Assembly: GCF_002086815.1 (NCBI RefSeq)
Contig: NZ_MVID01000006.1
Coordinates: 1 to 64,000 of the forward strand
Direction: 5' to 3'
Source of the DNA: Mycolicibacterium parafortuitum
GTDB taxonomy: Bacteria; Actinomycetota; Actinomycetes; Mycobacteriales; Mycobacteriaceae
Length of the DNA stretch: 64,000 bases
Shown: positions 7,849-15,963 of the stretch, piece after piece
Numbering within the stretch: position 1 is the stretch's first letter
Layout: the number at the start of each line of letters is the position of its first letter
The notes under the pieces: generated by a model
What the model saw: only the letters and a program-made list of their open reading frames with translations
What the model was told of the DNA's origin: nothing
Database searches by the model: none
Translations under genes and position numbers: made by a program

Positions 7849-8955
7849 GTGTACACAGGCCGTATCGCGCGTTTCGACGCGCCCGGCACACCGTTTCAGA
7901 TCGACACCGTCACCCTGCCCGAGGTGGGGCCCGGCGAGATCCTGATCCGGGTCACCCGCACCAATATCTGCGGGTCCGACCTGCACGCCTGGCACGGCAC
8001 GTTCGCCACCCGAGGTCTGGGTGGGCAACTGCCGACGGTGCTCGGTCACGAGATGGTCGGGTCGGTCGAGGCGCTCGGCGACGGAGTGTCCGCCGACTCC
8101 AACGGTGCCCCGCTGCAGCAGGGCACCCGGGTGGTGTTTCCGTACTTCTTCGCCTGCCACACCTGCCGCAACTGCCTGGCCGGGCGACGCAACGCGTGCC
8201 TGAACCTGAAGATGGCGATGCTGGGCCGCGCCGACGAACCGCCGTACTTCGTCGGCGGCTACGGCGACTTCTTCCTGTTGCCCGCCGGTGCCGTCGTCTA
8301 CACCGTGCCCGACAGCGTGTCCGATGCGATCGCCGCGGGCGCCAACTGTGCGCTCTCCCAGGTGATGTACGGGCTCGACCGCGTCCAGCAGGGCCTCGGT
8401 GAGACCGTGGTGGTCCAGGGTGCCGGCGCGCTGGGCCTCTACGCGATCGCCGTCGCCAAGGCGCGCGGCGCCGCGCAGGTGATCGCGGTCGACGGCATCC
8501 CCGACCGGCTGGAGCTGGCGACCGCGTTCGGCGCCGACGCCGTCATCGACATCAACGAAGTCGGCACCCCGAAGGATCGCACCAAGGCGGTGCGCAAACT
8601 GACCGGCGGCCACGGAGCCGACGTCGTCGTCGAGGTTGTCGGGCATCCGTCGGCGATCGACGAGGGTCTACAGATGCTCGGCCAGTTCGGCCGCTACGTC
8701 GAGATCGGCAACATCAACATCGGTAAGACCTTCGAGTTCGACCCGTCACGGTTCGTGTTCTCCAACAAGACGATGGTCGGTGTCTCGCTCTACGATCCGG
8801 CGGTCCTGGCGCAGGCGCTGACCTTCCTTGCCCAGCACCAGCATTCACTACCGCTGGACCGGCTCGCCGCCGCCCAGTACCGGCTGGAGGACATCAACGA
8901 CGCGTTCGCGGCCGCCGAGGACAAACGCGACGTGCGCGCCAGCATCCTGCCCTGA
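7849..8955 (+). CDS. Zinc-dependent alcohol dehydrogenase
   Basis: A 368-residue medium-chain dehydrogenase. The catalytic zinc site is Cys41 (NICGSD) with His67-Glu68 (GHE). The structural zinc site is Cys103, Cys106, Cys109 and Cys117 (CHTCRNC...C). The nucleotide site is GAGALG at 191-196. It should oxidise an alcohol to an aldehyde or ketone with NAD(P)+. The start is a GTG at 7849 preceded by GAAGGGA at a good distance. It is 11 bp after the acyl-CoA synthetase and 15 bp before the aldehyde dehydrogenase, so one transcript is likely. Together these give an alcohol to acid to acyl-CoA sequence. Confidence 0.93.
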   Translation: MYTGRIARFDAPGTPFQIDTVTLPEVGPGEILIRVTRTNICGSDLHAWHGTFATRGLGGQLPTVLGHEMVGSVEALGDGVSADSNGAPLQQGTRVVFPYFFACHTCRNCLAGRRNACLNLKMAMLGRADEPPYFVGGYGDFFLLPAGAVVYTVPDSVSDAIAAGANCALSQVMYGLDRVQQGLGETVVVQGAGALGLYAIAVAKARGAAQVIAVDGIPDRLELATAFGADAVIDINEVGTPKDRTKAVRKLTGGHGADVVVEVVGHPSAIDEGLQMLGQFGRYVEIGNINIGKTFEFDPSRFVFSNKTMVGVSLYDPAVLAQALTFLAQHQHSLPLDRLAAAQYRLEDINDAFAAAEDKRDVRASILP

Positions 8956-8970
8956 CGAAAGCAGACTCTC

Positions 8971-10404
8971 ATGCACAACTATGACCGCACCGAACTGTTC
9001 ATCGACGGGCAGTGGATCACCCCGAACGGGACCGGCACCGTCGAGGTGATCGACCCGGCCACCGAAGAGGTAATCGGCGGAGTTCCGAGCGGGACCGCCG
9101 ACGACGTCGACGCCGCGGTCGCCGCGGCGCGCCGGGCCTTCGATCCGCTCGTCTCGGTCGCCGAGCGCCGGGAACGACTGGCCAGGGTGATCGACGCGAT
9201 GCAGAAGCGGCTCCCCGATATCGCCGAGACCATCACCCGCGAGATGGGCGCACCGGTGCGGATCGCCCAGAGCGTGCAGACCCAGGTGCCGCTGGCCGTC
9301 GCCCGCGGCATCGCCGACGTGCTGGAGAAGTTCGAATTCGAAGAGCGCGTGGGCAATTCCCTGGTCGTCCGCGAGCCGTACGGCGTGGTCGCCGCGATCA
9401 CCCCGTGGAACTACCCGCTCTATCAGGTGGTGGCCAAGGTCATCCCCGCGATCGCGGCCGGCTGCCCGGTGGTACTCAAGCCCAGCAACGAGGCGCCGCT
9501 GTCGACGTTCGAGTTCGTCGAGGCCATCCAGGCCGCCGGCCTGCCGCCGGGGTCGGTGAACCTGGTGACCGGGCCGGGCCGGGTGATCGGCGAGCACATG
9601 GCCGCCCATCCCGAGGTCGACCTGGTGTCGTTCACCGGCTCCACCGACGTCGGCGCCCGGGTCGGTGAACTGGCCGGCAAAACCGTCAAGAAGGTCGCCC
9701 TGGAACTGGGCGGCAAGTCGGCCAACGTGATCCTCGACGGCGCCGATCTGGCCACCGCGGTCAAGGTCGGTGTCGGCAACGCGTTCCTCAACGGCGGCCA
9801 GACCTGCATGGCGTGGACCCGCATGCTGGTGCCGCAGTCACGCTACGCCGAGGCGCTGGACATCGCGGCCGCCGCCGCGGCGCGCTACACCGTCGGTGAC
9901 CCCTGGGATCCCGGCACCCGGATCGGCCCGTCGGCCTCGCGCTCGCAGTTCGAGACCGTGCTCGGCTACATCGAACGCGCGCAACGCGACGGGGCCCGGC
10001 TGCTCACCGGTGGCGCCGAGAAGATCCGCGACACCGGCTATTTCGTCGCCCCGACGATCTTCGCCGACGTCGACCCGCTCTCCGAACTCGGTCAGGAGGA
10101 GGTGTTCGGACCGGTGCTGGCGATCATCCCGTTCACCGACAGCGACGACGCGCTGCGCATCGCCAATGCCACCCCGTACGGCCTGTCCGGCGCGGTGTGG
10201 GCCGCCGACGACGACACCGCGATCGCGTTCGCCCGCGCCGTGCAGACCGGCCAGCTCGACATCAACGGCGGCCCGTACAACCCGGTCGCGCCGTTCGGCG
10301 GGTACAAGAAGTCGGGCATCGGGCGCGAACTCGGCCGGTACGGCTTCGAGGAGTACCTGCAGACGAAGGCGCTGCAGCTGCCGGCCCCGAAAGCGTCGGC
10401 GTGA
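8971..10404 (+). CDS. Aldehyde dehydrogenase (NAD(P)+)
   Basis: A 477-residue ALDH-superfamily enzyme oxidising an aldehyde to its acid. The general base Glu245 lies in LELGGKS and the nucleophile Cys279 in GGQTCMAWTR. The cofactor segment FTGSTDVG precedes them and the C-terminal PFGGYKKSGIGRELG segment is typical. It follows the alcohol dehydrogenase directly. Its product would be the natural substrate for the acyl-CoA synthetase two genes upstream. There is an 88-bp gap before the next gene, which has its own promoter-like region. Confidence 0.94.
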   Translation: MHNYDRTELFIDGQWITPNGTGTVEVIDPATEEVIGGVPSGTADDVDAAVAAARRAFDPLVSVAERRERLARVIDAMQKRLPDIAETITREMGAPVRIAQSVQTQVPLAVARGIADVLEKFEFEERVGNSLVVREPYGVVAAITPWNYPLYQVVAKVIPAIAAGCPVVLKPSNEAPLSTFEFVEAIQAAGLPPGSVNLVTGPGRVIGEHMAAHPEVDLVSFTGSTDVGARVGELAGKTVKKVALELGGKSANVILDGADLATAVKVGVGNAFLNGGQTCMAWTRMLVPQSRYAEALDIAAAAAARYTVGDPWDPGTRIGPSASRSQFETVLGYIERAQRDGARLLTGGAEKIRDTGYFVAPTIFADVDPLSELGQEEVFGPVLAIIPFTDSDDALRIANATPYGLSGAVWAADDDTAIAFARAVQTGQLDINGGPYNPVAPFGGYKKSGIGRELGRYGFEEYLQTKALQLPAPKASA

Positions 10405-10432
10405 ACGGGTCCGTGGTCGTCACCGCGACCGG

Positions 10433-10449
10433 TGTTCCACTCATCGGAC
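10433..10449 (+). promoter_or_regulatory. Candidate operator TGTTCCACTCATCGGA
   Basis: The 13-mer TGTTCCACTCATC begins exactly 60 nt upstream of the ATG at 10493. The identical 13-mer begins exactly 60 nt upstream of the GTG at 17219. Conserved spacing to two starts suggests a regulator site in the -50 to -60 region. Confidence 0.45.
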
Positions 10450-10492
10450 GCCGGTGTGTGCCAACCCACACCGGCGCAGTTGACTCACTGTC

Positions 10493-10972
10493 ATGAGCAA
10501 CGAGATCACGCTGTCCGAGGTTCAGGAGTTCATCGCCGGTTTCTGGTACCACTACGACCAGGGCCACTTCGCCGAACTCGCCACCCGCATCGGCGACGAG
10601 ATGGAGTACCTGAGCAGGTCGGACTCGGGCAACTGCCCGTTCGAGGAGCTGCTGGCCGCCGAGCTGCACGGCGGCAAGGCCACCCTGGAGTGGCTGACCC
10701 AGCACCGCAACGAGAACCCGTACCCGCTGCGCCACCACGCCACCAACATCTTCCGCACCGGCGTCTCGGGTGAGGTCACCACCGCGCGCTTCTACCTGTA
10801 CGTCAACCAGGTGACCAACAACGTGCCGTTCGACGTGTCCAGCGGCGTGGTCGACGTCGGTATCCGGCGCGGCGAGTCCGGTCTGGTGTTCACCTCCATG
10901 AGCGTGGTCCTCGACGCCGAGGACTCGATTCCGTTCGCCGAGTACGCCGCGAAGAACGCGGCGAACGCCTGA
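10493..10972 (+). CDS. SnoaL-like / NTF2-fold protein
   Basis: A 159-residue protein with the cone-shaped NTF2-like pattern: an N-terminal helix VQEFIAGFWYHYDQGHFAEL, a middle segment ending in RHHATNIF, and closing strands ARFYLYVNQV and GLVFTSMSVVLD. Members include SnoaL cyclases, ketosteroid isomerase relatives and small ring-hydroxylase subunits. The exact reaction cannot be read from the sequence. It starts a tight set with the SDR (5-bp gap) and esterase downstream. The upstream region has the candidate operator and no clear Shine-Dalgarno, so a leaderless start is possible. A steroid-like isomerase or dehydratase role would fit the neighbours. Confidence 0.7.
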   Translation: MSNEITLSEVQEFIAGFWYHYDQGHFAELATRIGDEMEYLSRSDSGNCPFEELLAAELHGGKATLEWLTQHRNENPYPLRHHATNIFRTGVSGEVTTARFYLYVNQVTNNVPFDVSSGVVDVGIRRGESGLVFTSMSVVLDAEDSIPFAEYAAKNAANA

Positions 10973-10977
10973 CCACG

Positions 10978-11856
10978 GTGAGCGCACGCGACACCTTCGC
11001 AGGCGGCGTCGCCGTCATCACCGGGGCGGGCTCGGGTATCGGCGCCGGCCTGGCCCGCCACGCCGCCACGCTGGGAATGACGGTGGTGCTCGCCGACATC
11101 GACGCCACCGCGGCCGCGCGGCTGCGCGCCGAACTCGTCGACGGCGGCACCGAGGCGCTCGACATGGTCTGCGACGTCCGCGATTCCGATGCGGTCGAGG
11201 CCCTCGCCGAGCGGGTCTACCGCGACGTGGGCCCGGTGCGGCTGCTGGTGAACAACGCCGGCATCGAACAGTTCGGCTATCTGTGGGACACCCCGGTGGC
11301 GAACTGGAACCGCATCATGGACATCAACGTCGGCGGCGTCTTCCACGGCGTCCGGGCGTTCCTGCCGCGGATGATCGCCGCGGGCACACCGGCGTGGGTG
11401 TGGAACATGTCGTCGATCGGCGGGGTGGCCGTCGTCCCGCTGCAGGCGCCGTACATCGTCACCAAGCATGCGGTGCTGGCGTTGACCGAATGCCTGCGAC
11501 TCGAGGTCGACCACGCCGGCCACGATCACATCCGCGTGCAGGCGGTGCTGCCCGGTGCGGTGGTGTCGAACATCTTCGAATCGGCGGGCGGCGTCGACCA
11601 GCAGAACAACGCGGCGCAGGCCGCCGCCGAATCCCAGCGTGCCGCGATGCTCGACATCAAGGCTGCCGCAATGGATCCGGTCGCGGCAGCCGAGGTCGTG
11701 TTCGAGCAGGCGGTCGCCGGCGACGGCGACGCGTTCTATCTGCTGACCCAGCCCGAGTACGTCGGCTCCGCGATGACCGAACGTGCCCGCGTGCTCAGCA
11801 ACCAGGAACCCCCGAGACTGCGCACCAAACCACGTTTCGATCCGGCCAGGCATTGA
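10978..11856 (+). CDS. Short-chain dehydrogenase/reductase
   Basis: A 292-residue classical SDR. It has TGAGSGIG near residue 15, NNAGIEQ mid-protein, catalytic Ser in NMSSIGG and Tyr/Lys in YIVTK. It should interconvert a hydroxyl and a keto group with NAD(P). The GTG start is 5 bp after the SnoaL-like gene. Its stop is followed at once by the second esterase, so these three genes form one unit. It differs from the SDR at 3280, so the cluster has at least two independent alcohol/ketone steps. Confidence 0.9.
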   Translation: MSARDTFAGGVAVITGAGSGIGAGLARHAATLGMTVVLADIDATAAARLRAELVDGGTEALDMVCDVRDSDAVEALAERVYRDVGPVRLLVNNAGIEQFGYLWDTPVANWNRIMDINVGGVFHGVRAFLPRMIAAGTPAWVWNMSSIGGVAVVPLQAPYIVTKHAVLALTECLRLEVDHAGHDHIRVQAVLPGAVVSNIFESAGGVDQQNNAAQAAAESQRAAMLDIKAAAMDPVAAAEVVFEQAVAGDGDAFYLLTQPEYVGSAMTERARVLSNQEPPRLRTKPRFDPARH

Positions 11857-11867
11857 CAGGCGCGCAC

Positions 11868-12815
11868 GTGTCCTCGCCCGCACTGGATCCCGACGCGGCC
11901 GCGCGGGCCGCGTCGTTCGGGGAGCTGCCGCCGATGCGCACCCGCGGGTTGGCCGCGGTACGTGCCGGGCTGGAGAGCGCACCGCTGCCCGAGAACATGC
12001 CGCCGATGGCGTCGGTCGACGACTTCACCGTCGACGGTCCCGGCGGTCCGATCCCGGTCCGGATCTACCGCCCCACCCGTGCCGACGGTCCGGCACCGGT
12101 GTTGATGCATTTCCACGGCGGCGGTCTGGTGATGGGCTCGAACCACTCCTTCGAACCGATGGCGCGCGAACTCGCGGCGGCCAGTGGTGCCGCGGTGGTC
12201 GCCGTCGACTACCGCCTCGCCCCGGAGTGCCCGCCGCCGGCGCAGTTCGACGACTGCTACGTCGCCACCGAGTGGGTGTCGCGCAACGCCTCCGAACTCG
12301 GTCTCGACGCAGAGCGGTTGGCGGTCGTCGGGGACAGCGCGGGCGGTTCCCTGGCCGCTGCCGTCGCGCTCGCCGCCCGCGACCGCGGCGGCCCGCGGCT
12401 GTACGCACAGGTGCTGCTCTATCCCGGACTCGACCGTGACATGGCCGCCGAATCGATCGTGTCCATGCCGGATGCGCCGATGCTCGCTCACGAGGACATC
12501 CTGTACATGCACGAGCTCGCCGACAGCGGCGGCGGGGCACCGCATCACCCGTATCAGGTGCCCGCCTACTGTGCGGATCTGCGCGGGCTGCCCCCGGCGA
12601 TCGTCGCGACCGGAGGCTGCGACCCGATCCGGGACTGGGGCGAGCGGTATGCCGCGCGCCTGCGCGACGCCGGTGTGCAGACGACGCTGACCCGTTATCC
12701 CGGAATCTACCACGGATTCATGATGCGCTCGGACACCACCGCGCGCGGCAGGCTGGCGATGGCCGAGACCGGGGCGCTGTTGCGCGCCAAATTCGCCTAC
12801 CCCCTGCCGTTCTGA
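11868..12815 (+). CDS. Alpha/beta hydrolase, HSL-type esterase (second copy)
   Basis: A 315-residue esterase of the same family as the one at 71-994. HGGG is at 83-86, GDSAGG at 155-160 (Ser157), Asp252 in the CDPIRD segment and His282 in YHGF. Length and triad are complete. The chosen start is the GTG at 11868. A TTG at 11853 overlapping the SDR stop (TTGA) would add five residues and cannot be excluded. The longer upstream open frame is a shadow over the SDR. It is a good candidate for hydrolysing a Baeyer-Villiger ester or lactone product, which is inferred from gene context only. Confidence 0.9.
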   Translation: MSSPALDPDAAARAASFGELPPMRTRGLAAVRAGLESAPLPENMPPMASVDDFTVDGPGGPIPVRIYRPTRADGPAPVLMHFHGGGLVMGSNHSFEPMARELAAASGAAVVAVDYRLAPECPPPAQFDDCYVATEWVSRNASELGLDAERLAVVGDSAGGSLAAAVALAARDRGGPRLYAQVLLYPGLDRDMAAESIVSMPDAPMLAHEDILYMHELADSGGGAPHHPYQVPAYCADLRGLPPAIVATGGCDPIRDWGERYAARLRDAGVQTTLTRYPGIYHGFMMRSDTTARGRLAMAETGALLRAKFAYPLPF

Positions 12816-12825
12816 CTTTCCCCGC

Positions 12826-12883
12826 GAGCAGACACCAACTCGCACGACACGCCCGCGACTCGCCCGAGTATGCGTCTGCTCGT
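12826..12883. terminator. Intergenic inverted repeat, hairpin
   Basis: CGAGCAGAC (12826-12834) and GTCTGCTCG (12875-12883) form a 9-bp perfect inverted repeat 11 bp downstream of the esterase stop. Hairpins ending in GAGCAGAC / GTCTGCTC are, as I recall, a recurrent intergenic element in mycobacteria. Here it may end the plus-strand operon. There is no U-tract. Confidence 0.4.
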
Positions 12884-13012
12884 CGGGCGTATCGCGGCGG
12901 CGGTCGCCGCGAAAGTTCGTCCCGATCAACGGTCATCGCCCCGTCGGGGTGCCGTCGCGGCTGCGACCATCGCCGCAACGCGATGAGACGTGCCAGGTAA
13001 AGGAGAACCAAG

Positions 13013-14089
13013 ATGCTGACCGACGAACGCCGCAAGGCACTGTCCGATGTTCTGCGGCCCGTGGCGCCGCCTCGCGAGATCGACGACGTCTACACCGCCG
13101 ACCAGAAGCGGCGACTGCTCGACGTGGTGCACGACCGCGGCCCGTGGAAGCTGATCATCGCGCAGCACTTCGCGTCGGCCGACGAGTTGATGGCGACGAT
13201 GAGCGGCATGTTCCCCGAGGGTTTCGAACCGTCGATGGACCTGTTCCTGACCCCGACGTTCCGCGGCTATCTCGCCAACTACGGTGCGGTGCTCTACCCC
13301 GAACTGCACGACTGCTTCTACAACGAGACGTTCCTGAACCAGGCCAAGGACTACTGGGGCGCGGAGTACGCCAAGCCGGAGTTGATGCTGTTCAACATCA
13401 ACGGTCCATGCGCGAATCGTGATCCGGGACATCTGGATTCGCCGAGCTTCCGGGGTGTGCGGCACGAGAACGCGCCGACCTGGCTGTGCAGCGTGATGGG
13501 CAAGTCCGGACTGTTCAACGATTACCTGATCAAGATGGCGCAGGTGATCACCTGGTTCTCCCTCGACGAGGGCAGCGGCTTCACCTACTGGCCGGACGGA
13601 CCGCTGGAGGCGCCCAAGCGGGTGCTCCCCCCGATCAACAACCGTGGCGTGGTGGTGCAGAACGAGATGATGGTGCACCGCGGCGAGGCCAACGGCCCGC
13701 TGGAACAGCAGATGCCGGCCGGTCTGGCGTTCGACACCGTGTTCGCCGGAGATCCCGCCGACCGCGACCAGTGGGTGCTCAAGAACGGCGACGACGTGAT
13801 CGCCCGCCACCACACCGACGACCTGCGGTTCCTGGTGCACTGGTCGGCCGAGGTGTTCTCGGACTTCGACGAGCTGAAGAAGAACATGGACGGCTCCGAC
13901 GACCTCACCATCGACAAGGCCATCGACATGCTGGTCGACAACCTGAACAAGCAGGGCGTCACGCTCGACATCCCGGCCGAGCCGCTGCACGACGCCGCGT
14001 TCATCGGTGCGCTCAACGCCGCCTACGACATCGGCGGGCCCACCGCGTACCCCGAGGAAGCCCCGCTGAGCGCGTTCCAGCTGACCTGA
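13013..14089 (+). CDS. Conserved protein, possible Fe(II)/2-oxoglutarate-type oxygenase
   Basis: A 358-residue soluble protein that I do not recognise by name. His140-Leu-Asp142 (PGHLDSP) and His222 (MMVHRGE), about 80 residues apart, fit the HxD...H facial triad of phytanoyl-CoA-dioxygenase-like enzymes. The text between is hydrophobic and strand-rich, and a basic HHTDDLR segment follows. This would make it a hydroxylase, but the match is by pattern only. The start has a strong AAGGAGAA Shine-Dalgarno. It is 5 bp upstream of the KstD-like flavoprotein, so the two are almost certainly co-transcribed, and a paired hydroxylation/dehydrogenation step is plausible. Confidence 0.55.
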   Translation: MLTDERRKALSDVLRPVAPPREIDDVYTADQKRRLLDVVHDRGPWKLIIAQHFASADELMATMSGMFPEGFEPSMDLFLTPTFRGYLANYGAVLYPELHDCFYNETFLNQAKDYWGAEYAKPELMLFNINGPCANRDPGHLDSPSFRGVRHENAPTWLCSVMGKSGLFNDYLIKMAQVITWFSLDEGSGFTYWPDGPLEAPKRVLPPINNRGVVVQNEMMVHRGEANGPLEQQMPAGLAFDTVFAGDPADRDQWVLKNGDDVIARHHTDDLRFLVHWSAEVFSDFDELKKNMDGSDDLTIDKAIDMLVDNLNKQGVTLDIPAEPLHDAAFIGALNAAYDIGGPTAYPEEAPLSAFQLT

Positions 14090-14094
14090 TCGGC

Positions 14095-15675
14095 ATGGGC
14101 TCCGATTACGACGTCATCGTGGTCGGCTTCGGCGCGGCAGGCGCCGCCGCCGCGATCGAGGCCGCGGACCGCGGCGCCCGGGTCCTCGTCCTCGATCGCG
14201 GTTACGGCGGCGGCGCGACCGCGCTGTCCGGCGGGATCATCTACGCCGGCGGCGGCACCCAGGAGCAGCGGGACGGCGGCTACCCCGACACCGTCGAGAA
14301 CCTCCGCGCCTACCTGAAGCAGGAAGTCGGTGACGCGGTCGGCGACGAGACGCTGGATCGGTTCTGCGCGCAGAGCCCGCACCTGATCGAGTGGCTGAAG
14401 GACCAGGGCGTCGAGTTCCGCGGCGGCAAGGTGTCGTCGTACAAGACCTCCTACCCCACCGACGACTTCTACCTGTACTACTCGGGCAACGAGAAGGCCC
14501 ACCCCTACGTCGAGTACGCGGCGCCGGCCCCGCGCGGGCACCGTGTCCTCGCACGCGGCATGAAATCGGGCAAGGTGCTCTTCGAGCGGCTCAGCGCATC
14601 GGCGAAAGCCAAGGGCGTCACCGTGGTTCCGCTGGCGCGGGTGCACGAGCTGATCAAGGACGACGGCCGGGTCGTCGGCGTCCGGTACCGGGTGCTGGAC
14701 CGGACCCATCCGCACGCCACACGGCACGCGGCGCTGACGAGGGCGACCGCGAAGCTGGGCACCTGGATGCCGCAGATGGTCAAGGGTGCCGCCGCCGAAG
14801 TCGAACGGGTCTGGGCCACAGGCGCTGTGGACGCCGAAGCACACGCACCGTCGGTGATCCTGGCCGCGGGCGGGTTCATCTACAACCGCGACTGGGTGAC
14901 CTCACACGCACCGCAGTTCGAGAAGATCTCGCCGCTGGGCACCGCCGGCGACGACGGCGCCGGGATCGCGCTGGGCCTGGCCGCCGGCGGGAAGACCAAC
15001 AAGATGGGCAATGTCGCGGCATGGCGCTTCCTGGCCCCGCCCAGCGCATTCCTGGAAGGTCTGACCGTCGGCGCCGACGGACGCCGGATCGCCAACGAAG
15101 ACCTCTACGGCGCCACCCACAGCAATGTGCTGATGCGGCAGTTCGGCGGCACCGGGTGGGCGATCTACGATGCGGCGACCTGGCGGAAGATCAAGAGCCA
15201 GATCGTCACGCAGACACAGCTTTTCCAGCGCCTTCAGCTGATCTATCTGTTCACCACCGGACACCGCAGAAGCGCCACCCTGGACGGGCTGGCCCGCAAG
15301 AACGGGATCGACCCGGCGGGGCTGCGGCGCACCGTCGACGAGTACAACGACGGTCTGGCGCGTGGCACGGGCGACCCTGCCCGCAAGGACCGCGACCTGT
15401 GCGCGCCGATGAGGACCGGGCCGTTCTATTCGATCGACATCTCGGCCGCGTCGTCGATGTTCTATCCGGTCCCCGGACTCACTCTGGGCGGGCTCGTCGT
15501 CGACGAGGGCACCGGCGAGGTCGCCCACCGAGACGGCGGCACCGTCGCGGGCCTGTACGCGGCCGGCCGCACCGCGGTCGGGATCTGCTCGAACAGCTAT
15601 GTCAGCGGATTGTCGTTGTCCGACTGCATCTTCAGTGGCCGGCGGGCGGGAGCCCACGCGGCCGGCGGCCGGTAG
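14095..15675 (+). CDS. FAD-dependent dehydrogenase, KstD/fumarate-reductase-like
   Basis: A 526-residue flavoprotein of the 3-ketosteroid dehydrogenase / fumarate reductase family. The FAD-binding N-terminus VIVVGFGAAG, the ALSGG segment and the C-terminal GLYAAGRTAVGICSNSYVSG are typical. It probably introduces a C=C bond next to a ketone, or reduces one. The ATG at 14095 was chosen 5 bp after the preceding stop; the upstream frame is a shadow. A second, more canonical KstD lies at 17219-18925. The active-site Tyr pattern PFYS with ASSMFYPVPG differs from that gene, so the substrate probably differs. Confidence 0.82.
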   Translation: MGSDYDVIVVGFGAAGAAAAIEAADRGARVLVLDRGYGGGATALSGGIIYAGGGTQEQRDGGYPDTVENLRAYLKQEVGDAVGDETLDRFCAQSPHLIEWLKDQGVEFRGGKVSSYKTSYPTDDFYLYYSGNEKAHPYVEYAAPAPRGHRVLARGMKSGKVLFERLSASAKAKGVTVVPLARVHELIKDDGRVVGVRYRVLDRTHPHATRHAALTRATAKLGTWMPQMVKGAAAEVERVWATGAVDAEAHAPSVILAAGGFIYNRDWVTSHAPQFEKISPLGTAGDDGAGIALGLAAGGKTNKMGNVAAWRFLAPPSAFLEGLTVGADGRRIANEDLYGATHSNVLMRQFGGTGWAIYDAATWRKIKSQIVTQTQLFQRLQLIYLFTTGHRRSATLDGLARKNGIDPAGLRRTVDEYNDGLARGTGDPARKDRDLCAPMRTGPFYSIDISAASSMFYPVPGLTLGGLVVDEGTGEVAHRDGGTVAGLYAAGRTAVGICSNSYVSGLSLSDCIFSGRRAGAHAAGGR

Positions 15676-15963
15676 TCAGGTCCGCGCCGGCGCGCTGTCC
15701 ACGATCGGCACCTCGCCGTTGAGCACGGCGTCGGTGACCGAGTCCCGCAGTGCCGAGCACGCGAGGAACAGACCCTGCTCGCCGTGGGCGGCCAGCTTGC
15801 TCGCGTCGTGGCGCTCCTCGCAGCGCGCCGTCGCCGCGGCGTTCCACTGCACGCTCGTCTGATCCCAGGTGCTCTTGCGCACCAGCACCTCGGCGGCGCA
15901 CCGGTGGCACGTCACCGGCACCATCGGCGCGTCGGCGAGCCTGTTGTCCGGGCGCACCGCCAT
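15676..15963 (-). CDS. Small four-cysteine protein coupled to Rieske oxygenase
   Basis: A 95-residue protein with Cys19 and Cys22 (CHRC) plus Cys48 (ARCEER) and Cys69 (LACSAL). This could bind zinc or an iron-sulphur cluster, though the spacing is not that of a plant-type ferredoxin. Its ATG shares one base with the stop codon of the Rieske oxygenase (TGATG), so translation is coupled. Its stop directly abuts the convergent flavoprotein. I do not recognise the family. It may be an accessory or electron-transfer partner of the oxygenase, or a zinc-ribbon protein. A longer frame to 16128 is antisense-type overlap with the Rieske gene and was not used. Confidence 0.65.
   Translation of the reverse strand: MAVRPDNRLADAPMVPVTCHRCAAEVLVRKSTWDQTSVQWNAAATARCEERHDASKLAAHGEQGLFLACSALRDSVTDAVLNGEVPIVDSAPART

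Noticed and set aside
6119..7891. Minus-strand extension of the BVMO frame over the acyl-CoA synthetase
   Set aside because: High-GC shadow frame. The protein has its expected length and N-terminus from 6118.
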